64,000 nt of DNA from Nectonema munidae (lineage: Eukaryota > Nematomorpha > Nectonematoida > Nectonematidae): the NCBI GenBank assembly GCA_030549495.1, contig JAUIRK010000312.1, forward strand, positions 248,001 to 312,000, in the 5' to 3' direction. The translations under genes were made by a program, and so were the position numbers. A model generated the notes under the pieces. The model saw nothing but the letters and a program-made list of their open reading frames with translations. It had not been told where the DNA came from and did no database searches. Below, piece by piece: positions 1 through 12,700 of the stretch (position 1 is the stretch's first letter; each line of letters starts with the position of its first letter).

Positions 1-460
1 AAACACGCCAAATAATTCTAAAGCACTACAAAAAAGAGGGTTAGATAAAAACGCCGAAACATCCAGAAATAACAGGAAGCACCCCAAAACACTTCAAAAT
101 ACGGCAAAACATCGCAAAACGCCAAATAGTTCTAAAGCACTACAAAAGACTAAAAATCCCAAAACACCCTGAAATAAATGAAAGCATCTCAAAACATCCC
201 AAAACACGGCAAATAATTCGAAGGCACTGCAAAATAGATCTTAAAATTCCTCAAAACACCCCAAGCATCCCAAAACATTACAAAACACTGCAAAAATCCG
301 TAATCACCTCAAAAAATTGCAATAAAACGACAAATATTTCTAAAGCACTACAAAAAAGATCCTAAAAACTCCTTAAAACTTTCGAATTTTTTTTGGGGTT
401 TTTAGTCTAACCATATTTTTTTATAATGCTTTAAAATTATTTGGCGTGTTTTGGGGTGTT
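1..460. repeat. Foldback/tandem repeat, cut by left window edge
   Basis: The motif CAAATAATTCTAAAGCACTA recurs with small changes near 7, 121, 208 and 329, embedded in AAAACAYCCC-rich filler. At about 401-452 the opening block returns as its reverse complement, including the GGTTAGA that follows it. The segment is therefore several direct units closed by one inverted unit, as in foldback or nonautonomous DNA transposons. The left end lies at or beyond base 1. No coding potential is seen. Confidence 0.6.
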
Positions 461-723
461 TAGTCCGACCAAATTTTGTTTCAACAAAAGCTTGTATTTA
501 AATTTTAAACTTTTCAAAAAAAGATCACCTGACCAGTAAAGATGCTTATAGTTTGAAATTGCCCATCAAAGGAAAAGGCTGAACATCCCTGGTTTAGAAT
601 ATGTCTCTATCTGAAGTCTTGAATGGAATTATGATGAATACCATGACTTTTTTCTATGATTTTTTCCCTTTTTTCTTTAGTTAAGTACTTTTTGTGATAA
701 GTTATTTTCTTCTTTGATCACAG

Positions 724-3700
724 GTTAATCATTTTTATGATTCGCTGAAGGAACACTTCAATCTAATCTTATCCTTGAAGCACACACAAGTACTTGTTTC
801 TTTGTCTGAAGTTCTCTCTACAAATGAAGCATGCCAACAACCTTTTCTCCAGGTTTCTTTGCTTACTCACATTCATCAAATATTTTTGTTCGTGATATTT
901 CGAACGAGTCTTCCATTGTGAATTCTGAGAAGCTTGTAGAAATTACTGTTCCCTTATCCTTTGTAACATGCATGTAGCGAATGCATTCAAATTACAGTGG
1001 TATTGTGTTAGAACGAATCTCCTGTGGAATTATACGAGAGTTTTTCCAGGAAACAACTAAGATGTCAGTATTCATTACCTTCCATCTGTTTCGAAAACAA
1101 ATTAGCTTTGAAAATTTAATAGATTTGAAATTTTTTTTTGTGTTTTAGTTCCTTGTTGTTTTTCAACTTTATTTAAAAACGAAAAGATATTAAAAACAAA
1201 ACAAGTTTAATGTAAAGTTTTAGTATTTTGCTAGCCAGTGTAAAAATCTAAGTCGTGCTGCATCACCAAAGTTTCTGATTGAAATGATTTTTTTGAGAAA
1301 CGAAAAATTAGTTTGGGAATAAGGAGATAAAATAAAAGCTCTGAACACTTTTATTTTTGACAAAAGCTTTATTTTTTTTAAACTTGAGCACTCTTTATGT
1401 TAAAATGTTTTTTTTCTTCTAAAGTTTTTTGAAAACAAACTACCTTTTGAGGAGTAGAATCTTTGCAATCAATTTTCCGCATTTTATTAAACGAGATAAA
1501 AAAAAGTTTGTTTTTTAAAACCATTTTTGTTTAAATCTTCTTTATTTTAGAATTGACTTTTCAAAAAAGCTAAAGCATTTAATGCGCCATTTTTTAAAGT
1601 TAGTTTTTTTTGAGATAACAAGGTAGATGCAATTTAATATTTCTCTGCTGAGAAAAGCTTTCTGGTTTGCCGATCAAGTATCAATATATCAGCCATCTTC
1701 ATTTGATGCGATAGATACATTATTTTTTTCAGGCATCGTAGTGTTCGAAATATCAAATAAATCTCCTGTATTTTTTTCTAGAGATATTTTGATAGTTTAG
1801 AGCAGGCCTTCTCAACCGCGGTCCACATGGACCCTATCGGTACTTATAATAATTCAAGGGGGTCCACAAGCGAATTATTATAAAGTAGGGGTCCACAATG
1901 ATATTTTGGTGGTCCATGAAGAAAATCAGCTCATAATGCTTTTTATTATAAAAAGTTAGATTATTATTAGTTAAATAATATTATTTATTATTAATTGTTT
2001 TATAATTGATTTGCATTAGATTTCATTTCATTTCAATATTTTCTTTATCATTCAAAATTTTTACCTCAAAAATTTATTAGTGAAAAATATTAAAATAAAA
2101 TATTTTTTATGTCCAATTTTTATGAACCAAGAAAAAAAAAAGTGAAAGGAGGCCAATGGGTATAAAAAAATGTTGAGAACCACTGATTTAGAGGTTTCTA
2201 TCGTGATAAAAATTTTAAAAGAAAAACCCAGAAGCGTCGATAAATATCGAGAGGGTAACTCTACTCACGAAGTTGTAGGCTGAGGTGATGTTCGCATTCT
2301 ACGGCCGTGCTGTTGACAGTTTTCTCAAATCCTGCCAACCATCTTTCGCTACATGAATCACTTTTACAGGATTTGATCAAATGTATTTGTGATGGCAAGA
2401 CAGATAAAGACATTGACTCAATTTCAACAATTCTGTGTTTAAAGCATGTCGACCAAACTGAAGCTCAGATGAAAGTATTCTCACTCTTTATTTATCTCTC
2501 TCCACAATTCTATTCTTTTTTATTTTTTTCGTCATAAATTTTTTAGAGGACAACATTCTTTTGCTCCCAAAAGAGCTTTTGAGAAAACTGGAGAATATGT
2601 GTAACTTGTATTCCTTAAGCTTACAAGGAAAAACTTGTATTGAAACATTTTGACAGATTTTCGTATCGAAGTCAGTAAACGCAGTCAAAATTGACCTTTC
2701 AAAAAGCATAATTTAGAGGATTAATCCCCTGCTTCATTTACCAATTTTAATTTTTTGGGCACCGATGTCACATTGATCATCAAACAAGCCGCACTGTCCA
2801 TTTTTGAGAAAAATTAAGGATTCAAAGCGTGTCTTGTGGTCCTAAAAATACGCTTTACGTTTTTAGCAGAGCAGTTTAAATAGGGCACAACGTTAAGAAG
2901 CCATTTTGTGTTAGACTATTTCTCGTCGAATTAGATGGAGTTTACTCTCCTACTTCTCCTTGGCCAATACCATGAAGAGTTATGTTGCCTTGATTCTATT
3001 TTCTCTATAAATCTCTATATTGGGTATCTTCATCTTTGAAGTCGCACCAATTACGAGCCTTAACATTTTCATCTTTGTTAAAGCCAATTTTGCTTCATTT
3101 TTAGATTCCAGGTTACCCTCTCCCCCATTCGTCATAGTAGGTCTGAGGATAGTAGAAAAACTTTGGACTTTAACTTTATGAGATTCTTTTCTCATTCAAG
3201 ACAGCTTTTTCCATTTTATACAACTCTAGTTTTTGTTTGCACTCTATAGTCTCTTTTTCACCAATGGCAGCGCTTAAGTATTTAACACTTCTCGTTTGTT
3301 CAAATTCATTGCCATTAACATAAACGAAAGGATCAGCTTTCATAGCGTATCAATTAAAAGAAATCAAAAAAGTTATGTTTGAGCATAAACTCTTTCTTTA
3401 TTACACATATGTCCCAAAGAGACATAATATATATGGTATATATATATCATTTGTTCTTCAGCTTCCTCAAACATCGATCCATGGTTCAATGATTTTACAA
3501 AACTTTGTAAAGATTCAATCGGAAAATAACGCACTTCTATCTCTTTGGCTTCCTAGAAGCAACATCATCACTCTACTGAACATAGCGTGTGATGCTAAGG
3601 GGAGTCGCTTTCTGGAAAAAGTTTTCTCTGCCCCGAACATCACTGAGAAGCTGAAGAAGAAAGTTTACGTTAAATTTAAAGTAACCAAGTTTACTCTTTA

Positions 3701-6700
3701 ATAGCGATGGCAATGGTACCCTAGGGTGTTTTGATCGAAAAGGCACACTTGCGCTGCTTGTATCGAACTGTGAGGAAAGCAAGCTTGACGTAGGATCGAA
3801 CCCAAGACCTTGAGTTATCGAATCCGGTATCTAACCAACCACACTCCCGCCTGGCTTTTAAGTTTTTTTTAATTTTCTTTTTTCAAATTATTTCTGATGA
3901 AGTTTTCTTATACTTTTGAGCATGAACCCATATAAAAATAATTTATAGTGTTTTTTTTATAATTCGTCAAATATTTTAATTTGATTTTAAATTGAGTCCA
4001 AGATATATAGTCCAAGTCTCAAAAGAAGATGCGAGTTTTTGAAAAAATGTTACCAATTAATATCTTGATTAATTTTTAGTAAAAATGTTTTTTGCTGGCT
4101 AAATTGAAAAATAAATGTATAAAAACTAATATTATTTATTGATTGAAATAATTTCTAAATATTAATTGATAAAAAATATACCTTTGATTAGTGTCCATTT
4201 TAATTACCCAAAAATCCTCTCTTACCCTACAAATTTATAGATCATTTTTTTCAGGACCCATCAGAAGTTTGGAAGCAAAAAATTACTTATATTTAGGATA
4301 ATTAAACTGGTCTACAGAAAAAATATTTTTATCTGACATGAAGTTTTCGAACTGATTTTGATTAATTCAAGGATGCTGAATCCAAAGTTGATCCTCAATT
4401 TGCTCTATCACATCAGCTTTGACTACTATTTTGATTTCAATGACGTTTGAAAAAAATTTCTTTTTTTATTTTGCAAAATCTGCATATTCTTAACATTGGT
4501 TTTTTGTGTATAAATTTTTTTGCATTTTTAAAATGTATTTTAGAATTTAAGTAATAATGTTTTATGATTTCATCATCTAAAAAAAAGAAGTGCTTTCACG
4601 ATCGAGATACATTTTGCTACGTTGTGGGAACTTTACTTTAAAATGTCAAAGGCGTGTAAATATTACTGATTTTGTAAAAAGAGTGTACCTTGCTTATTTC
4701 AAAATACCACTTGGAGTCTGGACAAAAGTTTGGGCTTCTCACAAATTCTATAAAACTTTTTTAGAAACTTTGTAATTTTGGTCGCAAAGAAAAGTGTTCA
4801 TTTTCAGTTTGGCATTCCTATTTTTCGGAGGTTTATTTATTTGAAAAAGGAACAATTTCGTTCCTAGTTCAAAAAACGCAAGAATACTCTAATTAATTAT
4901 AAATATTTTAATAAAATCAACCTACCGTGTAAATATGAAAAGCTCAGCAAACACAATTTTAAGACAACCAAAAATTTTTGTTATTACATTTTAGTTTTAA
5001 CAATTTTTCAATAAATACAATTCGAAATATGTATCAAAATTGTTTTTTTTTGACAATTTGATGCTATTTAACACACCTCTAAACTTTGGCAAACACTGTT
5101 CTATAACTTATTCTCTCATCATATGCTTGGTGCAATTGAACCCTTTAAATCATTCTATGATATTTCAATCATTATAAATATTGGATCTAGCGGACTGTCC
5201 AAGGAATATAAATTTTATTTTTCTAGACTTCTTGGAAAGATTTGTGCTGTGATAAATTCGGCAGCCATGTTTTCGATTCCGCTTGGAGCTTCGCTGACAT
5301 TGACGAAAAGCAGCGAATCATGGAGTCTCTAATTGTCCATTTTGAATTTTTAAAAAGTAAATATTTTTTGCTTTCCCTTTGTTACTTTTTGCTTAATTTA
5401 TTCTTCTTATATGAACTTTTTCGTGTGTAAATAAAATACTGTTTTTTCTTGTCTTCAATCCTAGATGTTGAAAGATTTACAACAAAGTTATAGGGAATGC
5501 TTTTTATTTTTAGAGTAGTAATTGCTTATGCTTTCTTAGCATGGAATATTAAGATTCTAGATCTAAAAGAAGGCACAACAAGAAGAACACATTAAGCTAT
5601 GTTAAGAAAGATGTGTAGTTTCAAAATTAGACAGTAAAAATACAAAGGAATCATAGGATAAGCGGGGATTGGAGGCTTCATTTGTAGAAGTATTGAAAAA
5701 ATGGCTTGCGGCGAATGGGCATTAAGGCCGTAAAATGATGAACCAATAAAAAATTAAGAATTTTGGGCTAAAAAGGAAAGATGGCTTAATTTTAGATTGG
5801 AAGAAATAATGAAGAAGGAAAATACGAGTTCTAAAAGTCGAGGCTTTCACGTGGTAAATCTCGACAATTCCTCCATTGCCAAAATCGACGACCACAGGCG
5901 TTTTTTGGTTCGGCCCGGCTTTCATCACACTCCCTTTCTAGCCTGGCTAATTCTTTTGGGGGGAGACATAACAATAAACCCACGGCGAATTGCACAAAAA
6001 GCTCAATTTGCAACAAATATATATACAAAGACACGTGCAGCACTAATTGTAAGCATACATATACATACACACACACTGGATTCATCTTAAATGCTAAAGC
6101 ATACTCTTCAAATCTTAAAACTTGCACAAATCATTCCCACATCCTCACCGTCTGAGAACTATTTTAGCAATAACCTACAACTCTAAACCCAAAAAACGCT
6201 AACAACAAATCTCGTTCCACTACTCACCACACACAAAGAAAGAATTCAAGTATATTCAAAAACAAAATCACGGATCTAACACTCGTCACCAACCAACTTA
6301 ACCCAAACAGTAAAACCCCTCGTATTCCATTACAAACTCATCAAAACTCACCAGTAAGCAAAAACATGAAGTACACAGAACACATCTCAACACAAAAACA
6401 CATTCATAGAATATCAAATCTTTCAAGTTATACTAAATAACAACCCTTATCACATAGCTAACATTTACATACCAAACAGAGGCCATCCGAATTCAATAGA
6501 TAATGATGCCCACATAACTAACTTTTTCACACAGCTCTTTAATCGCAAAAAGCTTATTCTAACCGGCGACATCAATGAACATTTAACAGAATCGTTTTCT
6601 CCCTACACAGACAACAGAGGCGAAATTATCCAGAACCCTACATCTCAAACCACTCTATCTTTGACTTAATCCGCACGCGGTTACCAACCTCCTCTCAAAA

Positions 6701-7755
6701 TGGAAAAACAAACTCTGGTCACCTTTTGCTCAAATCACCAAATACATCATTACATCCTACACCTCTTTATACTAACAGTACACACAGACATAGATATAAA
6801 AAATCAATATACATGTATACATACACACACTTCTTTCCTGGTTCCAACTAAAGCAGCTCGGTCGCAACTGGAATGGTGGCCACAAGATATTTGCCAGTGT
6901 GCCAACAACAAACAAAATATGAAGACGATGAGATTCAATTCAAGAAATTTGGTAAATAGATAAATTGTAAATTAAAAAAAATATTTTGACTAGTTTCTGC
7001 AGAAAACTGCCATCTTCGGAGGAAAAAATATGGGTGAACACAGCTTTTAAAACATTTTCACCAACACACTCTTAACAACAGTAATTTAAAGATCTTCCAC
7101 GCAGCAAATTAGTTCCAGTAAATCTTACACACAACTCACTGCTAGTAATTGAGAGTTTATTTTCTCTATCTATTTTCTAGGAAATAGGTATGGATTTCAT
7201 ATCACAAACGCGATTGGCTTACAAACTTATCAGTATAATAAAACGGACTGGCTAAAACACATCGAGCAACGCAAAAACCGTATCTTTCCTAAGATGTTCG
7301 TATTCTTTACTACTACTACTATTATTTTTTTCATTTTATCTACAGGGAAAAGTTATCCAGAAGAAATGATCGCACATAATCACGTAAACAAATCCAGTTT
7401 TAACGCCCACAATAATAAGAAGGTGGGGAAGAATGATTATCGAGGGAAGGATGAGTCCATCTCAAGGATGCATGCTTCTGCCGCAAAGAAGAGAAAAAGG
7501 AAACACAATGACAAGAATACGCAAGGAACTTTTATTAAAAGCACACATGTTTCCCAAACTCTTCCAAAGAATGCAAGAAGTAAAGTAAATCACTACGAAA
7601 CTGAGAACTTCGTTGTTGATAAAACTCCTAGCGATCTTTCTACACAGAATAAGACATTTAAAAAGTCACAAAATGTATTTAAAGGAAATCAAAGAAAACA
7701 TACAAAACGCTATTTTAATAATAATTCGAAATCCAAGGAAAATGTAAATAGTTGA
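724..7755 (+). CDS. NOP9: NOP9-like Pumilio-repeat nucleolar protein, 5' part missing
   Basis: Exons read: 724-852, 2320-2474, 3462-3680, 5227-5356, 7181-7279 and 7346-7755, with AG/GT borders. Phases agree across the last five; one exon between 852 and 2320 is missing, because 852 ends in phase 0 and 2320 needs phase 1. Pumilio-like pieces include IHGSMILQNF, IACDAKGSRFLEKVF, LCCDKFGSHVFDSAW and RYGFHITNAIGL, in the order and spacing of animal NOP9 (HGSLLLQ, HPAGSHVLDALL, ACSRHGSRVLDALW, DPHGCHVARAC). NOP9 binds precursor rRNA in the nucleolus and is needed for 18S rRNA/40S production; this is family knowledge. The last exon codes a lysine/serine/asparagine-rich tail with AAKKRKRKH, a likely nucleolar localisation signal. 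The final intron (7280-7345) is only 66 bp. The N-terminus lies outside the window or in unrecognised exons. The introns carry a hAT MITE, a SINE and LINE pieces. Confidence 0.85.
1803..2185. mobile_element. hAT-like MITE with 8-bp target duplication
   Basis: The left end CAGGCCTTCTCAACC pairs imperfectly with the right end TGTTGAGAACCACTG as terminal inverted repeats. The flanks GTTTAGAG (1795-1802) and ATTTAGAG (2186-2193) match 7 of 8 bases, the size of a hAT target duplication. The 383-bp interior is AT-rich and noncoding, with several GGTCCACA motifs near the left end. It sits in a NOP9 intron. Same style as the element at 58348-58757. Confidence 0.75.
3717..3856 (-). mobile_element. tRNA-derived SINE, copy 1
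   Basis: Read on the minus strand it carries TTGGTTAGATAC (A-box-like) followed by AACTCAAGGTCTTGGGTTCGA, with the B-box match GGTTCGATCC (3793-3802), then AAGCTTGCTTTCCTCA and a GATCAAAACACCC tail region. At least four more copies are in the window. It lies in the NOP9 intron just past the exon ending at 3680. Confidence 0.75.
5540..5740 (+). mobile_element. LINE reverse-transcriptase C-terminal remnant
   Basis: A plus-strand frame reads MLRKMCSFKIRQ then KYKGIIG, which resembles the MLRWMCGVTRLDKIRNEYI block after the RT domain of RTE-like LINEs. The following bases, in other frames, give WLAANGH-type sequence. It is badly decayed and short. It may belong to the same family as the minus-strand remnant at 17470-18455. 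Confidence 0.4.
5790..6840 (+). mobile_element. Non-LTR retrotransposon 5'/endonuclease fragment
   Basis: A frame from about 5797 reads FHHTPFLAWLILLGGDITIN, matching the hydrophobic 'LLLLGGDIxxNPGP' block at the start of many LINE ORF2 proteins. From about 6430 another frame reads IANIYIPNRG, then KKLILTGDINEH and SPYTDNRGE, typical of an APE-type endonuclease. Stops and frameshifts interrupt it and the RT part is missing. It sits in a NOP9 intron. The base composition, with many CACA and few G, differs from its surroundings. Confidence 0.65.
6981..7045. repeat. Single arm of a short hairpin repeat family
   Basis: ATTTTGACTAGTTTCTGCAG followed by AAAACTGCCATCTTCGGAGG matches the left arm of the hairpin at 51793-51907. 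It ends about 135 bp before the NOP9 exon that starts at 7181. Confidence 0.5.
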
Positions 7756-7776
7756 AATAAAATTGTTTTCAATAAA
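7756..7776 (+). terminator. Poly(A) signals of NOP9
   Basis: AATAAA begins directly after the TGA stop (7756-7761) and again at 7771-7776, followed by a T-rich stretch. This supports 7755 as the true end of the gene and a very short 3' UTR. Confidence 0.65.
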
Positions 7777-8159
7777 CTTTTTTGTAATCAATTATTATTA
7801 TTTAAAAAGCTTACGTTAAATGATGTTTTTTGCTTAATGTAAATTCGATTATAAATTTTTCTATTTTACATTGTTTATCAAAAAAAGCTAAAATAATCTA
7901 GTAGTACACGATATTTTCGACTTAAACTGAAGCGTCGAAGACAATATCAATTTTTCCTTTTTTCAAACAGTTTCTAACTATTTTTATTACGATTAAATTT
8001 AATTTTGAATCTTTTTTACTTGTCCATTTTTAAAATGACGATTCAGTTTACTATAAACATTCAAATGGGTTTTTTTTAGCATTGATTGATTTTCTTACTC
8101 TTTTGTAACAGATTTCTTCAAAATTGGGAGGGGGGTTGAACTTTTTTTTATGATTTATT

Positions 8160-8560
8160 ATAAAAGAATTTTTGTCCAATGAACACACCACCATTATTAC
8201 CCGACATTATACTTGCACTGTAAGCTCGCAATCCCATCATAACTGCACTAATTTTATCAAGTCAAATTACCATCTTTGTAATTTTGATTGCATCACCTTC
8301 TAGCTCAGTGGTTTTCAAACTGGAGTCCGAGGTGCGTTAGGCGATCGCGAAGCATGTTCCATGGGAATCGAAAAGGGTCACTGAGTGAATCGTTTTGCGC
8401 AACATATTGCAACCATATTGGGTCTTTTGCGATTTTTGCAATAAGTCACAAGAATAAATACTTTCTTTCAATTGAGTTAAACTATTTTTATTGCTTTTCA
8501 GGCCTGGTTTTAAAGATGTAAATGTGCATTTTTCTTATTGGTTTAAAAAAATGAAATTTG
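8160..8560. mobile_element. hAT-related repeat shared with 59225-59560
   Basis: A block beginning near CCAATGAACACACCACCATT and a block with GATCGCGAAGCATGTTCCATGG and ATATTGGGTCTTTTGCGATT are both found again at 59225-59560, in the same order and orientation. This copy has about 60 extra bases in the middle, including CAGTGGTTTTCAAACTGGAG, a typical hAT terminus. It lies in the NOP9-STIP1 intergenic space. No usable coding frame. Confidence 0.6.
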
Positions 8561-8561
8561 A

Positions 8562-8749
8562 CATTTGGTCTTTCTGCGCCCCTCTTTTGTACATAAATTA
8601 AGTAAGATCTATAATTTAATATTTTCAGACAATAATGATAAAAGTTTATAATTCAGAAGAAAAAATATTTTTCTAGACATAAATACCTAAAATTTGCAAA
8701 ATAAAAATTCTGAGAACTTGCCTATTTAGGTGTTATAAGATTTAACTAA
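8562..8749 (+). repeat. Inverted-repeat partner of 13293-13485
   Basis: From ACATTTGGTCTTTCTGCGCC to TTAGGTGTTATAAGATTT the sequence returns almost base for base as its reverse complement at 13293-13485. The high identity suggests recent insertions of one noncoding family in opposite orientations. This copy lies beyond the 3' end of STIP1. Confidence 0.75.
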
Positions 8750-9750
8750 GATGATTTGACAGCTGAAGACAGTTATTGACGATTGGACAGTGACAAAATG
8801 TTAAATTGCCTGTCAGACAAAACATTGATCTTTGATATCCCCAGCCCTCTGTAAAGAAATTATGCAGGATTTAAACAGTTAGCTAACAGTCTAAATATTG
8901 GTTTCGTGAATGCAATTTATCATTCCATGTGAACTTGATTGACAGGACATTCACTATTTTTATACAAGGATGCAATTACAAGTGAGGGTATATTAAATTT
9001 AAAGATATCCGATATACCGCTAGCCAATTTTTACATGTGATGTGGAATTGAAAACTCAAGCAAGACAATAGTGAACCTGGACTAGTTTCTAGAGTAATAA
9101 TTACAAGAATCCAAATCTCGAGAGGAAGGGGCGGTCCAACTCTAAACTGCTCAAACGTTGGCAAGATTTCTTCGAGCCTGGCAATTCCATTTTTGAAGAA
9201 ATTTAGATTTTTCATAGAACTTATATAAAAATTGAATGCATTGATGGAACATTTTGAGTTAAGGTTAGTAAAACGCCAAAAAAGGATATTAGCCTATTTT
9301 ACGGATATTACTGGCACACTACTTATTGGATCTTGGAAAGTAAAAAACTCATTTGACAAAACAACTGATTACTCTGTGCCTTAAAATAATTCTATTTCTT
9401 CAAAATCTGGTCCCTCAAAAAGATCGGCAGAATATATTATGCAGGATGATTTTATCTGTACAAATATTGAGTTTAAAAAAAGTAATTTTTATGTTTATAA
9501 ACATCTAAATAAATAATGTTTACGTCAAGAAGCTATTGATTAAAAATTGTTCATTAAAATTTTCAGTTACCTATTGGTCCAAAACTGGACATAGTAAAAT
9601 TGGAGTTGGAACAGTCCAATTTACTTAAAATAGTTTAAAGGTAATAATTTTAAATATCCAGTCAAATTCCCATATTATTGAGGCCCATGTGATTAAAAGG
9701 GTTCAATAAATTTAAATGTCTTACATATAAAAAAAGTAAGAGTTTTATGC
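8750..9750. other. Intergenic space between NOP9 and STIP1
   Basis: AT-rich sequence without a credible exon, RNA gene or recognised repeat. The short open frames here have no splice context or family resemblance. Confidence 0.5.
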
Positions 9751-9756
9751 TTTATT
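9751..9756 (-). terminator. Poly(A) signal of STIP1
   Basis: AATAAA on the minus strand, about 35 bases past the TGA stop at 9791-9793. Confidence 0.6.
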
Positions 9757-9790
9757 TGAAAAAATGAGAAGTAATGACAAGAAAGATAAA

Positions 9791-12700
9791 TCACTTAATT
9801 TTGATCACGCCACACTGCATTAACTTTTCGATCTTGTGCGCGATATCTGGGTTCTTCAGATGCCTAAAATGAAGATACGATTTTATGATTGTTCTTTTTA
9901 GAGTACAAATATTATTAATATTTATTAGTTATATTATAATATTAATTATATTAATATTATTAGTTTTTCCGTACGCTGTCCTTTTTTCTTTACAGTATAG
10001 AAAACATGATTTATTGAACTCTTCAGCAAACACAGGTTTATTTAAATTTTTTAGAGAAATTAAATCTGTATTGAAAGGAAAAACAAAGACCTAACATTTC
10101 GTAGAATAAAAACGAGATAATTTCTAAAGGCAGATTTCAAAAATGATGCAAAATTAGTGCTCGCCATCAAGGCTGTATATCTCGATAGATTTCCACGAGT
10201 ATGGAAACCTTTTTCTAAAAAAAGCTAAAAAATTTCATTTTTCTACTTCGAGTATACGAATAGAAAGGGAGATGATATCATATTTGTCCGGGTGAACGAA
10301 AATCCAGATATGGAAGTTGGCAGGCTAGAATTTCAAACACAATATTAAAAAAATTCACAAAAAACTTGTTGCTATAAAAACATGCAAAGTTCGAAAAACA
10401 GAATAATTTTACCATTATTTACAAATTAAAAATAGCTATACTTTTTTTGATTGCAAAAAAGTGATTTTATCGACTGATCTTAAAAACATATTTAACAATT
10501 AAGGAAATTCGAAACGCAAATATTAGTTGGGAAACTTGTTCTACTACATGAATTATTTTAAGATTTGTCTGTGAGAACATGTACGCTAGAGTCCTGTAGG
10601 GAGAATAAATCTTGACCAGATCCAGGGCTCTCACATATGGGGGGAGGGGGGCATATGTCAGGGGTGGCAAATATAAATTAGTGGAAAAAGTATTAATTGT
10701 TTGTGGTTTCTTAAAAGTTTTTATAGTCCGAGAAAATATAACTTTTTTGCATATAGTTTGGTATAAAAATAAAGCTTTGATAATTTTCAAAACTTATATA
10801 AATTCATGACAATAACAAACTTTTAATTATATTCTATTTATAATTCATTTTTTGATTAAATCAAAGTAAAAATTATTATTGGACTATTTGAAAAATTTTC
10901 ACAAAATTCAATTCCAGGGAACCAGGGAGTAATATTTTGTTTCCGTTAATTTCCCGGACAAAAATAATGATAAAAAACAGGAACACTACTACCTACATTT
11001 TAACAGAATTACACTTCTAAGAAAGAGATTTGTTAAATCAGTGGTACCCAAAGCAATTTTAAAGGGGTGCATTCGCAATTCACAATAAAATTTCATACAG
11101 AAGACAGAGGAAGATTTAAAATAATTTAAATGTCCTATATTCTGATTTTTATACCCAGGAATTTAGAAAAAAATTAGGATTGAGATATCTTGGTTTAAAA
11201 AAATAAATCAAGCAAAAAATACGAATATAAAAAAAGATAAAATAAAATGTTGAAAGAACATACTCTTGTAGAGCTTTTGGATCTCGTTGCATTTGTTCTA
11301 AAATAATTTTCATTCCTGGATCTGTTAATATTTGAGCTAACTCTGGATCATTTCTCGCTTTCTCTTTAACATCCTCTGCTGAATTTACATCTGAAGAAGC
11401 GGCAGCTGCTTTACGATATCCTTCCACTGCTTCCTGTTGAAAGATGCGTTTATTAACGACAGCCAAAAATTTTAAAAGTATACAACCATTGAATTGGGAT
11501 CCAAACTCATTGCTTTTTGAAAACTGGCGATAGCTTTATAGTGTTCTTTCAAGCCCATCAAAATATATCCCTTTCTGATGTACACTTTCACTAAAAATTT
11601 GAATAAAATTTACAACAAAGGAAAAATATTCTCAGCTTTACCGATGTCCATAACTCAGAAATGAATATTATAGGCCTTTATTAAACTAATACTAAAAATT
11701 TATCTAAATATATCAGGCAGCTCAATGTTTTACTTATTCCTAAAACATCTAGGCAAAATCTGTAAACTAATTAATTGCTAAGAAAGACTTTATCAAGAGG
11801 AAAAATGTTAGTGTAAAAAAAGACATCACTCAATAAGATCAAAAAATGATGAAATATTTTTAATGAAATCGTTTAACGTAAATAAATTTAATTGAAATGT
11901 ATGCATGAATAAAAGTATAAGTAGGTGTATACAGAATATTATGTACAACTTTTTGAAGCTTATAGAAAATTGCTTACCGAAGTTTTCATCTAATTGCAAG
12001 GCCTTTTCACAATCTGATAAGCCGAGAGGAAACTCAGCTAGCTTCATGTAACAAGCAGCCCGGTTGCTGTAGACTTTTGGGTCTTCTGGATTGCGTTTTA
12101 TCGCTTCAGAGTAGAAGCCAACCGCTGTTGGATAATCACCTAAATATATTATCAAGGTTAGCAGCTCTTAGCTAAGTTCTCACATTGTGAACTTTTTTGA
12201 CTAACCAACCCAGAATAATCAAGATAGCAATGATTAATTTTTAGTTTCTAGATTTTTTTATTATAGTTTTTAGTTCTATAAAATGCAATCGCAGTAAATT
12301 TCAGAACCAATTTTATTTATTTTTATCTTTTTATAATTTTATACAATTTAAGCGTAAAAATGGCTCGCTCAGCTTTTTGAAAACTCTGCCTTACATTTCA
12401 ATGATTTATTATATTGCTTAAATGAGACGACTTCCATCGTCTCAAAAGATTAATCAGTTGAAATACTAGTTAGCTATACGCGATATAACTTACTTTGCTA
12501 ATATATATTAAACATATAATGATTAAAAATGATTGAATTTAGCCGGGACCTAAAAAGAAAAAGAACATAGGCGGTCCTAGGAGTCAGGTGGAATCAATCT
12601 TGGATTGGGTACTCTGAAGGATACCCTTAAGCGTTTCCCCAAGGACACAACATCCTTGGAACTCATAGAGAATCCGTCTTTCCATGTAACAAACCCATCC

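Noticed and set aside
7294-7345. Open frame starting MFVFFTTTT as a separate gene start
   Set aside because: It is the intron between NOP9 exons 7181-7279 and 7346-7755; the phases fit only when it is removed, and the hydrophobic run is unlike the neighbouring basic tail.
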